From Rhodopirellula sp. (lineage in GTDB: Bacteria > Planctomycetota > Planctomycetia > Pirellulales > Pirellulaceae), in contig DOPG01000012.1 in the NCBI GenBank assembly GCA_003513555.1, positions 104,559 to 168,558 on the forward strand: a stretch of DNA of 64,000 nucleotides, in the 5' to 3' direction. A program made the position numbers and the translations under genes. Under the pieces are notes generated by a model. That model had not been told where the DNA came from, did no database searches, and saw nothing but the letters and a program-made list of their open reading frames with translations. Positions 1 to 8,850 of this stretch are shown here, in pieces. Position 1 is the stretch's first letter; every line of letters starts with the position of its first letter.

Positions 1-2
1 CA

Positions 3-230
3 ACAGCCTCTTCAACCGAGGTTCAACTTGGTGCTGAAGCTTGTTGCGAACACTGTGTCGCAGAACCCGGAAAGCCGATTGCTGCAAATGCTCAACTCAA
101 AACCACCGACACTTCTATTACCAGCTCATTTTTTCCTTGGATTACGCCATTGGGTGGCCTGCTACTCGTAACAGCTCACCTGACGAACCGACGTTTTTCC
201 TGCCTTTGCGGATGCTGCACCGACGAATGA
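3..230 (+). CDS. C-terminal fragment of a MerC-like membrane protein (cut by window edge)
   Basis: An open frame runs from the window edge to a TGA at 228-230, giving 75 residues with no start inside the window. It has a cysteine-rich stretch (ACCEHC), a polar linker, a hydrophobic segment (PLGGLLLVTAHLTNRR) and a Cys-rich end (CLCGCC). A final helix with an AH-x-x-NRR motif and terminal cysteines is what I know from MerC-domain proteins, which are small membrane proteins related to mercuric ion transport. The MerC label is inference from this tail only. The neighbouring frame is also open to about 172, but it gives a less protein-like translation. Confidence 0.5.
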   Translation, partial: TASSTEVQLGAEACCEHCVAEPGKPIAANAQLKTTDTSITSSFFPWITPLGGLLLVTAHLTNRRFSCLCGCCTDE

Positions 231-981
231 CTTGCTGGAATTCGGTCATAAGTCTAGACAAACACACGAACCGTATCCCATGTGTGTAGATAGCTTTGAA
301 TTTGAATGACAAGCAAGTGGTCATCAATGCTATCGGCAAGATGACCACACCAACTACTAACTCTGCCGAAGAACGAACACAGCAGACTGGTAAGTGACGG
401 ACAGAAGAGAAGGATGTTCCGTGCTATTGATGTCTCGGTCGTTCGTCATCGAGCCCAAGCCAAGGAACGCTAGTATCCTGACTCGAATGAAAAACATTTG
501 CTTGAGTTCCGTTTCGAACAGTTCGAACCGCTTGCAGGCTAAGAGCTTAACAATCCCCAGCTCAATGCTTGCGTTTGTACCATCAACTGATCGCGGAGCC
601 GACAGTTATGAAGCAGCCTAAAGCTGGGCACCGAAGGTGTACATCTCTGGTGCTGTGTCGGCTAGCACGCTGAGTGGTTTTGCTTCCGTGGAACCGTACG
701 CAAAGCGCGACAGGTAACCCCATCATTTTGGTGTGGAAAAGACCGGCATGCACCTCTAGCTAACGGGACTAACGCAAACAGCTTCTCATTCCACGGTGTT
801 ACCCAACTTCTTTGATAGCTTTCACCCGCGTTGCGTAATGCCATCACCATGATGGGAACCGTGTGTTACACAGCTGTAAATGCACGCCATGCAGTTGGCT
901 CCACTAGAACCTTCTTCAGCCCCTTCACTTGATGGACATCGCCCTTCCATTGTGGCAATGCTGTTTGGACGGCCCCGTTAC
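231..981. other. Gene-free stretch
   Basis: About 750 bases between the left-edge gene and the palindrome cluster. The open frames here (for example 394-621 plus, 662-850 minus and 866-1138 minus) are short, have no family resemblance and no convincing ribosome binding site. I checked for tRNA, tmRNA, RNase P and group II intron signatures and found none. An 8-base complementary pair (CCGTGGAA at 686-693 and TTCCACGG at 789-796) could close a long RNA hairpin, but nothing else supports a structured RNA. Confidence 0.5.
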
Positions 982-1022
982 CTCGGTTAACCGAGCGGGG
1001 CATTTTGCCCCGCTGGGGCAAA
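982..1022. promoter_or_regulatory. Overlapping palindromes, possible enhancer site
   Basis: Three dyads overlap here: CTCGGTTAACCGAG (982-995), AGCGGGGCA-ttt-TGCCCCGCT (994-1014) and TTTGCCCC-gct-GGGGCAAA (1004-1022). GGGGCA half-sites therefore recur at 997, 1006 (inverted) and 1015, nine bases apart. No T-tract follows on either strand, so they are poor terminators. They lie roughly 100 bases upstream of the start site predicted from the sigma-54-type promoter at 1085, where NtrC-family activators usually bind. Binding by the regulator at 4693 is inference. Confidence 0.45.
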
Positions 1023-1084
1023 CCGCGTCGCAGTGCACGTGCTGAATAGTCGAAAACACCGGCAATTCCGCATGTTACGGTCAT

Positions 1085-1100
1085 TGGCACGCGTTGTGCA
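1085..1100 (+). promoter_or_regulatory. Sigma-54-type (-24/-12) promoter candidate
   Basis: TGGCACG-CGTT-GTGCA matches the consensus TGGCACG-N4-TTGCA at all positions but one. It keeps the essential GG and GC with exactly ten bases between them. It would start transcription near 1110, ahead of the 66-aa gene and the HtrA gene. A sigma-54 activator with its kinase is encoded just downstream of htrA, which fits the idea, but no expression evidence is available here. Confidence 0.5.
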
Positions 1101-1171
1101 TTCACTACCGAGCACGTGAGTAACGCGACGTGCGTCACACTCTTTTCAATGTCTTCAGTCGGGAGAGGCTC

Positions 1172-1372
1172 GTGTCCAGAAAATCTAAATCTTTTGAGCG
1201 TGAGTTATCAGATCCGACACCGGACGAGATTCGCGAGCGATCCGCAGAGGTTCGCAGAGGTTGGAGCAAACGTGTTGCAGCGAGACGGCAAGCCTGGGCG
1301 GAGCCAACCTGGTCTCCACCTCTGGTCATGACTGTTGAATTGATACGTGAGATGAATGCTCGACAGGACTGA
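1172..1372 (+). CDS. Small charged conserved protein (66 aa)
   Basis: GTG start at 1172, preceded by a strong ribosome binding site GGGAGAGG (1161-1168). A longer reading from 1130 lacks such a site. The product is highly charged, with a central PTPDEIRERSAEVRRGWS stretch and a following Arg-rich segment. Small proteins with a PT-[PE]-[DE]-EI-x-R...GWS core are widespread in planctomycetes as unnamed hypotheticals, so I regard the gene as real, but the function is unknown. It lies between the sigma-54-type promoter candidate and htrA and would be co-transcribed with htrA (91-base gap). Confidence 0.6.
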   Translation: MSRKSKSFERELSDPTPDEIRERSAEVRRGWSKRVAARRQAWAEPTWSPPLVMTVELIREMNARQD

Positions 1373-1463
1373 GTGCCGGCACACTCGTGAAAGTTCTGTG
1401 GAGCAAGCGTCCAACAATCGCCATCTCCCCGAAGACAAGAAGTGAACTTGGAGGATAACCATC

Positions 1464-3014
1464 ATGAAATTCAGAAAACCAGAAGCATGGGCTTCCACGG
1501 GCTTAGCGGCATTGGCTGCCGCTGGCCTGCTTTCCGGAGCAGCGTGGGTCAATGCTGATCAATCTCAAAAAAATCCTTTGGCGAGTTTAACTCCCCAGCA
1601 GCAAGAGGCCATCGACTCGGCCCATCATCTATCGAGTGCGTTTCGCACAGTTGCAGAGGAATTACTACCTTCGGTTGTATCAATTGAAAATCGACCTGCG
1701 GTGGCGTCAAAATGGAATTCTCAAGCCAAGCCGCAACCGTCCCAGGGTGGCCCGAGAGACGATAATCCATTTCGGGGCACACCATTCGAGGACATGTTTC
1801 GTGGGATGGAGCGTGGAGGTCCTTATATGAGCCCGGGACGTCCGACTCCTGCTCCGCAAGGTGGGATTGGATCAGGTGTCATTATCGATGCATCAGGAGT
1901 AATTCTCACGAACAACCATGTTGTTGCTGGCGGTGGCGAAGTAACTGTGCGAACTCACGATGGTCGCGAATTCGTCGCGACCAACGTGTGGACTGACCCC
2001 AAGACCGACCTTGCTGTCGTTAAGGTCGACGCGACGGACCTGTCCGCGGCCACTCTTGGTGACAGTGACCGCGTCTCCATCGGAGATTGGGTCATGGCAC
2101 TGGGTCAGCCATTCGGCCTGGAAAGCACAGTGACCGCTGGTATCATCAGTGCCAAACACCGAGGCATTGGTATCACTGCACGCGAGAACTTTCTTCAGAC
2201 AGATGCCGCGATCAACCCTGGTAACAGTGGTGGTCCCTTGGTGAACCTTCGTGGCGAAGTCGTTGGTATCAACACAGCGATCCATTCACGAAGCGGTGGC
2301 AATGAAGGGATCGGTTTTGCAGTGCCTTCGAACCTTGCCCGCTGGGTCGGTGATCAATTGGTCGACAGTGGCACGGTGAAGCGTGCATATCTGGGCGTGG
2401 GCATTCAGCCTGTGACTCCAGAATTAGCGAAAGAGTTGAAGGTCAAGCCGCGAGGTGGCGTAATCGTGACAGATGTGTATCCAGATACACCTGCCGCCAA
2501 GGCTGGGCTCCAGTCTGGCGACGTCATTATTCGTTTCGGCAAGAAATTGGTTTCCACACCTCAGGCATTGCAACTCGCTGTTGAGCGTTCCACCTTCGGT
2601 GAAGAATTGATGATCGAGATTGTCCGTAGCGGCAAGACCATGAAACTGGGATACGAAGCTGCCGTGCAGCCTACTGATTTCGGTGCGAGCACACCGGAAG
2701 CGCAGGAGCAACCAGGAAAGCGAATGGAAAGCCTCGGTCTCGAGATCGCTCCACTGGATACCGCCGTTGCCAAGCAATTGGGGATGGAAGGTACCGAAGG
2801 TGTTGTCATCACTTCTGTACGGGAAAAAAGTCCTGCTGCAGAGGTAGGATTGGTCCCCGGGATCGTAATCCGGGAAGTCAATCGACAAAAAGTAACGTCA
2901 GTCGCAGACTTTGAGCGGTTGATGGCTGAGCATCGCAAAGATGCGTCAGCAGAAGGCATCCTCCTGTTGGTCCGTAGCGAGAAGGGATCACGATTCGTTG
3001 TTGTGAATTCGTGA
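1464..3014 (+). CDS. HtrA/Do-type periplasmic serine protease
   Basis: 516 aa with an N-terminal signal sequence (hydrophobic about residues 12-30). A trypsin-like domain carries the triad His152 (TNNHVV), Asp182 (TDLAVV) and Ser255 (GNSGGP). Two PDZ domains follow, at about 290-390 and 415-515. This is the usual DegP/DegQ architecture and length. The family degrades and refolds misfolded envelope proteins. The start is fixed by GGAGG at 1450-1454, nine bases before the ATG. A linker of about 40 residues rich in Pro, Gly and Arg (around 88-132) precedes the protease core, in the place of the LA-loop region. A hairpin terminator follows the gene and a two-component pair comes next, which suggests an envelope-stress module. 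Confidence 0.93.
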   Translation: MKFRKPEAWASTGLAALAAAGLLSGAAWVNADQSQKNPLASLTPQQQEAIDSAHHLSSAFRTVAEELLPSVVSIENRPAVASKWNSQAKPQPSQGGPRDDNPFRGTPFEDMFRGMERGGPYMSPGRPTPAPQGGIGSGVIIDASGVILTNNHVVAGGGEVTVRTHDGREFVATNVWTDPKTDLAVVKVDATDLSAATLGDSDRVSIGDWVMALGQPFGLESTVTAGIISAKHRGIGITARENFLQTDAAINPGNSGGPLVNLRGEVVGINTAIHSRSGGNEGIGFAVPSNLARWVGDQLVDSGTVKRAYLGVGIQPVTPELAKELKVKPRGGVIVTDVYPDTPAAKAGLQSGDVIIRFGKKLVSTPQALQLAVERSTFGEELMIEIVRSGKTMKLGYEAAVQPTDFGASTPEAQEQPGKRMESLGLEIAPLDTAVAKQLGMEGTEGVVITSVREKSPAAEVGLVPGIVIREVNRQKVTSVADFERLMAEHRKDASAEGILLLVRSEKGSRFVVVNS

Positions 3015-3057
3015 TAACGCTCCCGCCTCTGCCGCAAGGAGGTGACGGACCCACAAT

Positions 3058-3094
3058 GCGGTCAGCGTCGGTATCCACGACCGACGCTGACCGC
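3058..3094 (+). terminator. Hairpin terminator after htrA
   Basis: A perfect 15-bp inverted repeat (3058-3072 with 3080-3094) has a 7-base loop and is followed by TCTTTATAG. The stem is strong but the T-tract is short and interrupted, so it may only partly separate htrA from the kinase gene. Confidence 0.6.
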
Positions 3095-3124
3095 TCTTTA
3101 TAGAGGGCGGCTACAATAGCACGC

Positions 3125-4693
3125 TTGATGCCACTATTCAGCAGTCTGAATCCACAAAAGCCTGCCTTGCCCTCGCGAATCCGGGAACACCTGTCGATGC
3201 GACTTGCTGCCAAACTTGTTTTACTTTTTCTAACAGGCCTCCTACTCGTTGTTGGACTCTTCGCTTACCTCACTGTTCGACAGGAACAACGAGCTCAAGC
3301 GGAACATCAACAATTTGCATCGGAACTGGTGCAATCACTGCAACCAAACATCGACCAGGCAATTCAAGAAAATCGGGTTCTTGAAGTGCCTAACCGCATG
3401 CGAAGATCGTCTCGTTTGCAGCAAGTGACCATGCGATGGGTTGAAGTTGCCGCGATCAATGATGGCCTCCAACAACCATCCCCATTGAACCTGATCATCG
3501 CGGAAAAGGAGATCACTGTTCTAAGCATGCCAGATCAATCAGGGAACGAGATCGTATACACCTACGTTCCCTTCACCAGCAGGGGACCGGATGGAATCAA
3601 AGCAGGCAAGATTGAAGTAGCGGTACCTGATGACGGCATGAACCCCAAATTCCAACACTCACTGCTGACTTCGCTTATTGCACTCACCGGCGTTGCTTCT
3701 CTTTCAGGCTTTGTGATTCTGGTGGGTGGTATCCGCATGGTTGGCAAACCCCTTAACCAACTCATTGAAAAGGTACGACGTGTTGGTGAGGGTGATTTTA
3801 CTGGTCCGGTTCAAATTGAGTCGGCTGATGAACTTGGACGTCTGGGCAACGCATTGAATGAAATGTGTGGGCAACTCACGAAACAACACGATGCACTAGA
3901 AATGGCTACTCAGGAAAAAATCGAAACGGTTGAGCAACTACGTCATGCAGAACGATTGACCACCGTTGGCAGAATGGCTGCTGGTCTTGCACACGAAATC
4001 GGCACCCCGCTGAACGTAGTCACCGGCAGGGCTGAATTACTGGCAAGTGGAAAATTGGATCCGGAAGCAACACGCGTGAGCGCGCAGGCCATTCAATCTG
4101 AGGCTCAAAGAATCACGAGAATAGTACGTGAACTCCTGGACTTTGCTCGACAGAATAGGCCCCAAAGATCGTGCCAAAACCTTAATCAGTTGATCACCAC
4201 TACCCGCGACCTGATGGAAACCGTTGCAACAAAGCACCATGCAAATCTGCACTTGTCGTTGCCAGAAGCCCAATTAAGTGCCAACATCGATGCAGGTCAA
4301 ATCCAACAAGTGCTGACAAATTTGATCATCAATGGCATCCAATCCGCTGGAAACCATGGGAATGTGACGATTACTCTAACTAACACTGAACAAAAACCCT
4401 CCGGGAGCGAGGGCGGCACAAATAACATCTACCGTACGGTCATCATTGCCGATGATGGCGAGGGAATATCAGTGGAAGATCGAAAACACATCTTTGAGCC
4501 TTTTTTCACGACCAAAGACGTAGGAGAAGGAACAGGTCTGGGATTATCGATCTCGCATGGCATCATTCAAGAACATGGTGGTTGGATTGAAGTCAAAAGC
4601 TTAGAAGGGCAGGGCAGTGAATTCTCAATCTATTTGCCCACCACGCCCAACACCAGCCAAACAGACAGCAATGATTCCGCGGAGACAACCTAA
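3125..4693 (+). CDS. NtrB-type membrane sensor histidine kinase
   Basis: 522 aa from the first ATG. A start at Met25 (3197) is also possible and leaves a shorter cytoplasmic tail. Transmembrane helices lie at about 28-50 and 182-204 and flank an extracytoplasmic sensor region of about 130 residues. A HAMP domain (about 205-257) follows, then a HisKA helix with the phospho-acceptor His290 in LAHEIGTPLN, and an HATPase_c domain with N, G1 (DDGEGIS) and G2 (GEGTGLGLSI) boxes. The 3' end overlaps the regulator start (TAATG), which shows translational coupling. By context it probably senses an envelope signal and phosphorylates the sigma-54 activator. The actual signal is unknown. Confidence 0.9.
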   Translation: MMPLFSSLNPQKPALPSRIREHLSMRLAAKLVLLFLTGLLLVVGLFAYLTVRQEQRAQAEHQQFASELVQSLQPNIDQAIQENRVLEVPNRMRRSSRLQQVTMRWVEVAAINDGLQQPSPLNLIIAEKEITVLSMPDQSGNEIVYTYVPFTSRGPDGIKAGKIEVAVPDDGMNPKFQHSLLTSLIALTGVASLSGFVILVGGIRMVGKPLNQLIEKVRRVGEGDFTGPVQIESADELGRLGNALNEMCGQLTKQHDALEMATQEKIETVEQLRHAERLTTVGRMAAGLAHEIGTPLNVVTGRAELLASGKLDPEATRVSAQAIQSEAQRITRIVRELLDFARQNRPQRSCQNLNQLITTTRDLMETVATKHHANLHLSLPEAQLSANIDAGQIQQVLTNLIINGIQSAGNHGNVTITLTNTEQKPSGSEGGTNNIYRTVIIADDGEGISVEDRKHIFEPFFTTKDVGEGTGLGLSISHGIIQEHGGWIEVKSLEGQGSEFSIYLPTTPNTSQTDSNDSAETT

Positions 4694-6063
4694 TGAAAGG
4701 TAAGGTACTCGTCGTTGACGACGACAAAGCAATGTGCGAGCTGATCGATACCACGCTCACCCTGAAGGGATACTCCACCACCTGGTGTCAAAGCGCCAAC
4801 GAAGCAAATGAACTGCTCCACAACAATGAGTTTGATGTCGTGCTGACTGATGTCAGAATGCCAGGAACAACAGGTTTACAACTCTGCCAACAAATCAGCT
4901 CAACCCGTCCCGATATCCCAGTCATCGTCATGACAGCCTTCGGAACTCTGGATACGGCAGTGGCCACCATTCGCAGTGGTGCCTATGACTTCCTGACCAA
5001 ACCAGTCGAGCTGGAACTACTGACGCTCACCATTGCTCGTGCTGTTGAGCACCGACAGTTAAAACGGAAAATCCACCTGCTTGAACAACAAGCGAAAACA
5101 GAAAATCACTTTGGGGAAATGCTGGGCGAGAGTGTACCCATGCAACATTTGTACGATCAGATGAAACGAGTCAGCAGCTCGAATGCCTCTGTGCTCATCA
5201 CAGGAGAAAGTGGTACTGGAAAAGAATTGGTTGCAAGATCCATTCACAAAATCAGCAATCGTGCTGCGCACCCGTTCGTCGCCGTGAACTGCGCAGCACT
5301 CTCCGAAACACTATTGGAAAGTGAACTATTTGGCCATGTGCGCGGTGCGTTTACCGATGCCCGCAGTGAGCGAAAAGGTTTATTTATGGAAGCAGAGGGC
5401 GGCACTTTACTGCTGGACGAGATGGGCGATATGCCAATGTCCATGCAGGTGAAATTACTGCGAGCACTGGAAGAAGGTCGCATCAGAGCTGTGGGAAGTG
5501 ATCAGGAAACTCAATTCGATGTACGGGTCCTTACAGCCACCCACCGAGACCTTGAGACAGCCGTGGAGGAAGGGCGTTTCCGACAAGATCTGTACTACCG
5601 TATCAACGTTATCCAACTGCATCTTCCACCACTCCGATCGCGCGGGGTTGATATCCTCATGATCGCATCCCACTACATCGATCAGTTTGCAGTGAGTTCC
5701 GGTAAGGAGGTGACGGGCATCACGGAAACTGCCGCGGAAAAATTGTTGGCTTACTCGTGGCCGGGGAATGTGCGCGAATTGAGGAATGTCATCGAGAGGG
5801 CATTAGCACTGACTCGCTACGATTCAGTAACGATCGAAGACCTTCCGGATAAAATCCGTGATCACCGCGGAGGCACCGTTTTCATCGGTGGTGATGATCC
5901 TACTGAATTGGTGCCGCTGGAAGAAATCGAAAACCGGTACATCGAACATGTGCTTCAGGCAGTCGATCACAACCGAACGCAAGCAGCACGAATCTTGGGT
6001 CTCGATCGCAAAACGCTGTATCGGAAACTCAAATCCAAGCCTGATGCCGAGCAAGAGGCATAA
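4693..6063 (+). CDS. NtrC-family sigma-54-dependent response regulator
   Basis: 456 aa with an N-terminal receiver domain (phospho-acceptor Asp53 in VLTDVRMPG). An AAA+ sigma-54 activation domain follows, with Walker A GESGTGKE (171-178) and Walker B GGTLLLDE (about 236-243). A C-terminal Fis-type helix-turn-helix lies around NRTQAARILGLDRKTLYRK. The sigma-54 contact loop reads GAFTDA (218-223) rather than the common GAFTGA. It is coupled to the kinase gene by a TAATG overlap. Likely targets include the sigma-54-type promoter at 1085, which is inference from position. A weak terminator follows. Confidence 0.93.
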   Translation: MKGKVLVVDDDKAMCELIDTTLTLKGYSTTWCQSANEANELLHNNEFDVVLTDVRMPGTTGLQLCQQISSTRPDIPVIVMTAFGTLDTAVATIRSGAYDFLTKPVELELLTLTIARAVEHRQLKRKIHLLEQQAKTENHFGEMLGESVPMQHLYDQMKRVSSSNASVLITGESGTGKELVARSIHKISNRAAHPFVAVNCAALSETLLESELFGHVRGAFTDARSERKGLFMEAEGGTLLLDEMGDMPMSMQVKLLRALEEGRIRAVGSDQETQFDVRVLTATHRDLETAVEEGRFRQDLYYRINVIQLHLPPLRSRGVDILMIASHYIDQFAVSSGKEVTGITETAAEKLLAYSWPGNVRELRNVIERALALTRYDSVTIEDLPDKIRDHRGGTVFIGGDDPTELVPLEEIENRYIEHVLQAVDHNRTQAARILGLDRKTLYRKLKSKPDAEQEA

Positions 6064-6065
6064 TT

Positions 6066-6085
6066 TGCCGACCCGCGGCATTTTT
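6066..6085 (+). terminator. Short intrinsic terminator candidate
   Basis: TGCCG-ACCCG-CGGCA followed by TTTTT, three bases after the regulator stop codon. The stem is only 5 bp but GC-rich, and the T-run is clean. Confidence 0.4.
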
Positions 6086-6220
6086 GACTAAAAAGCGGCC
6101 CTTTACGCTCGAAAATCGCGTGTGAGCCGAATCGAAATGCCTGAAAAGCGGATCCCACTGGACAGTTTCCTAAACTCCCGAAGTTACGGAAAGCTGAACT
6201 GATTCCCGGGATACCAAATC

Positions 6221-7192
6221 ATGACATCAACATTGCTGTCCCCTCTGGGACAAAAAACTCACTCCGAAACCTCCAAACAATTCCGAGACGATGTGCTAAA
6301 GGGTTTGAATTCCCCGATACGATCAATTCCCTCGAAGTACTTCTACGACCAGCAGGGATCGCTTCTGTTCGATCAGATTTGCGAATTGCAGGAATATTAC
6401 CCAACGCGGACCGAAACCCGCATCATGCAGCGGTCGGCAAAGATGATGGCTGCCTGCATCGGAACCAATACCCGACTGGTCGAGTACGGCAGCGGAAGCA
6501 GTGTGAAAACACGGATTCTGCTCGACCAACTCAAACAGCTTGACTCGTACCTGCCGATCGATATTTCACGAGAGCACCTCCATACCACGGCAAACAACCT
6601 GGCGGTGGAATACCCGCATCACGACATCCAACCGCTTGTTGGTGACTTCACAAAACCGATCAATCTGCCAAAAACATCTTCACCGCAGACCAGGACATGT
6701 ATTTACTTTCCAGGTTCTACTATCGGGAATTTCACACATGAGGAAGCGAGTCGACTGCTTCACTCAATGAGGTCTACTGCCGGACCGCGTGGGAGCTTGT
6801 TAATTGGGTTCGATCTGCTTAAAGACAAACACACTCTGGAAGCAGCTTATAACGATCGCGATGGGGTCACTGCACAATTCAATCTCAATGTACTTTCTCG
6901 AATCAATCGAGAGCTGGACGCCCAAGTTGAAGTCGCGAGTTTTGACCACAAAGCGATCTTCAATGAAGAAGCCGGGCGAATTGAGATGCGATTGAGAAGT
7001 CTCCGGAACCAATCCATCCGAATCGACGACCACTTCTTTCACATCAACGCAGGTGATGAGATCCTGACTGAGTACTCACACAAGTATACCGTTGAAGGTT
7101 TCACGACCATGGCTGATGAAGCCGGGTGGTCTTGTCGAGCTGTCTGGCACGACGCGCAAACATATTTTGCTGTGATGTACCTCGAAGGTTAA
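6221..7192 (+). CDS. egtD: L-histidine N-alpha-methyltransferase (EgtD-like)
   Basis: 323 aa, the usual EgtD length. The start of the domain matches the family (SIPSKYFYDQQGSLLFDQIC, then LQEYYPTRTE). The SAM site is seen as EYGSGSSVKTRILLDQL near residue 90, and the PGSTIGNF motif follows near 165. EgtD trimethylates histidine to hercynine with three SAM, the first step of ergothioneine synthesis, in the cytoplasm. An egtB gene lies 340 bases downstream, with a DUF427 gene between them, which supports the assignment. Confidence 0.9.
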   Translation: MTSTLLSPLGQKTHSETSKQFRDDVLKGLNSPIRSIPSKYFYDQQGSLLFDQICELQEYYPTRTETRIMQRSAKMMAACIGTNTRLVEYGSGSSVKTRILLDQLKQLDSYLPIDISREHLHTTANNLAVEYPHHDIQPLVGDFTKPINLPKTSSPQTRTCIYFPGSTIGNFTHEEASRLLHSMRSTAGPRGSLLIGFDLLKDKHTLEAAYNDRDGVTAQFNLNVLSRINRELDAQVEVASFDHKAIFNEEAGRIEMRLRSLRNQSIRIDDHFFHINAGDEILTEYSHKYTVEGFTTMADEAGWSCRAVWHDAQTYFAVMYLEG

Positions 7193-7248
7193 ATGCGGCA
7201 AACCCAAGTCACATGCTTCCTGTCCCTAATCAAAAGTTATTCGTTGCT

Positions 7249-7533
7249 ATGCCCAAAGCTCTTTGGAATGGTGTAGTCATTGCAGAAAGTGATGCTACTG
7301 AGATCATCGAAGGAAACCATTATTTCCCTCCAAAGTCAATCAACTCGCAGTACTTTCGCAAAAGTGATCACCACACAGTTTGCGGATGGAAGGGTACAGC
7401 GAGTTATTACGACATTGTTGTGGAAGATAATGCAAACGCGAATGCGGCATGGTATTACCCAGCGCCCAAAGATGCCGTTGCCAACATTCGCGACTACATC
7501 GCCTTCTGGAAAGGGGTTCAGGTTCAACCGTGA
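7249..7533 (+). CDS. DUF427 domain protein, first copy
   Basis: About 94 aa from the ATG at 7249 (MPKALWNG), the place where DUF427 proteins normally begin. An upstream ATG at 7213 would add 12 residues. Family features are the N-terminal WNGVVIAESD strand, a YFP-x-x-S segment and the core CGWKGTASYYDI with its following AAWYYPAPK. DUF427 is a small beta fold of unknown biochemical role. Its stop overlaps the GTG start of egtB (GTGA), so the two are translationally coupled. Its placement between egtD and egtB suggests a link to ergothioneine or a related metabolite, which is inference. Confidence 0.85.
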   Translation: MPKALWNGVVIAESDATEIIEGNHYFPPKSINSQYFRKSDHHTVCGWKGTASYYDIVVEDNANANAAWYYPAPKDAVANIRDYIAFWKGVQVQP

Positions 7534-8834
7534 GCACTCCAACCGCTGACTTAGATAATGCAACCCGAAGGGAGTGTAGAAAGGATCAGTTACTGAACCG
7601 CTATCGAAGCATTCGGGCTTTTTCTGAGCGAATTTGTGCAACACTCTGTACGGAGGACTACATTGCTCAGTCCATGCCAGACGCGAGTCCCGTGCGTTGG
7701 CATCTCGCTCACACAACTTGGTTTTACGAGACGTTCATCCTCACTCACTGTCCGGATTATCAGCGGTTCAATGACTCGTTTGAATATCTCTTCAACTCCT
7801 ACTACGACTCAGTAGGTGAACAGTACCCTCGCGATAAACGTGGGCTGCTGACACGTCCGACGGTCGAAGAGATCATCCAATACCGGAGCAGCATTGATGA
7901 TCTGATGGCTGAGATGCTGAGACGCTTAGACCCGGACGATGATCATCTGCTGGACATCCTGGAACTGGGTTTGAATCACGAGCAGCAACACCAGGAGTTG
8001 ATGCAGACGGACGTCAAACATCTGTTCGCCCAGAATCCACTTTATCCAGCGCTGTCGCCATTCGAACTTGGTTTCAACCGGTACCTTAGCCCAAAAAGCT
8101 GGGTAGAGTTTGAAGGAGGAATCCATCACATAGGGCATGAAGGCGCAGATTTTTGCTTCGATAACGAGTCACCACGACACCGAGTATTTTTGGAGCCATA
8201 TGCTATTTGTGATCAGCTTGTCACCAACGGCGAGTTTCTCGAATTCGTAAACGACCGTGGCTATCAGCGCCCTGAATTTTGGCTCGCCATGGGTTGGAAC
8301 CACATCAATCACCATCAGTGGAATTCCCCATTGTATTGGGTATATCACAACGAAAAGCCATGCGAGTTCACGTTGGGTGGACTGCAGCCACTCGACTTGG
8401 CAGCACCAGTGACACACATCAGCTACTTCGAGGCGGATGCTTACGCCCGCTGGGCGAAAGCAAGGCTGCCGACGGAAACCGAGTGGGAAGCTACCGCAGG
8501 TGCATACTCCGTCGAAGGATGTTTCGCCGAGGACCATTACGACCGAAACCAGGCAGTCCACCCGTTTCACGGTCTCAAAAATGGTCAGTTCCACGGACTA
8601 TTTGGCGACTGTTGGCAATGGACCTCGAGCTCATATTCGGCATATCCCGGCTATCAACCAGTGAAGGGTGCGCTCGGTGAATACAACGGTAAGTTCATGT
8701 GCAACCAGTACGTACTCCGTGGTGGATCCTGCGCAACGCCCCGAGGCCATTTACGGACAAGCTACCGAAACTTTTTCACGGCTGAGTCACGGTGGCAATT
8801 TACCGGTCTGCGGCTCGCCAAATCTATCCCCTGA
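7530..8834 (+). CDS. egtB: Ergothioneine sulfoxide synthase (EgtB-like)
   Basis: 434 aa from the GTG at 7530, which overlaps the previous stop as GTGA. A reading from 7449 would run through most of the DUF427 gene and is unlikely. An N-terminal DinB-like domain provides the three-His iron site: one His in RWHLAHTTWFYE and two in HEQQHQE. A C-terminal formylglycine-enzyme-like domain follows (ARWAKARLPTETEWE, then YVLRGGSCATPRGHLRTSYRNFF). EgtB is a non-heme iron enzyme that joins hercynine to a thiol donor with O2. No egtA, egtC or egtE is present nearby, so the thiol donor (cysteine or gamma-glutamylcysteine) cannot be told from context. Confidence 0.9.
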   Translation: MSTPTADLDNATRRECRKDQLLNRYRSIRAFSERICATLCTEDYIAQSMPDASPVRWHLAHTTWFYETFILTHCPDYQRFNDSFEYLFNSYYDSVGEQYPRDKRGLLTRPTVEEIIQYRSSIDDLMAEMLRRLDPDDDHLLDILELGLNHEQQHQELMQTDVKHLFAQNPLYPALSPFELGFNRYLSPKSWVEFEGGIHHIGHEGADFCFDNESPRHRVFLEPYAICDQLVTNGEFLEFVNDRGYQRPEFWLAMGWNHINHHQWNSPLYWVYHNEKPCEFTLGGLQPLDLAAPVTHISYFEADAYARWAKARLPTETEWEATAGAYSVEGCFAEDHYDRNQAVHPFHGLKNGQFHGLFGDCWQWTSSSYSAYPGYQPVKGALGEYNGKFMCNQYVLRGGSCATPRGHLRTSYRNFFTAESRWQFTGLRLAKSIP

Positions 8835-8850
8835 TCGAATTACCAGTGAA

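Noticed and set aside
656..1138. Minus-strand frames and motifs resembling a group II intron end
   Set aside because: TACGGTTC-like bases occur, but the matching domain V strand and a reverse transcriptase are absent.
2561..3037. 158-aa minus frame inside htrA, and similar long antisense frames at 46495-47130 and 32818-33471
   Set aside because: They lie wholly within well-supported genes on the other strand and show no family features or ribosome binding sites.
3087..3117. CTGACC / TACAAT as a promoter for the kinase gene
   Set aside because: The -35 match is poor, spacing is 19 bases, and the first element lies in the terminator stem.
8668..8850. Upstream extension of the second DUF427 gene
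   Set aside because: It overlaps the egtB coding end in another frame and begins well before the DUF427 homology.
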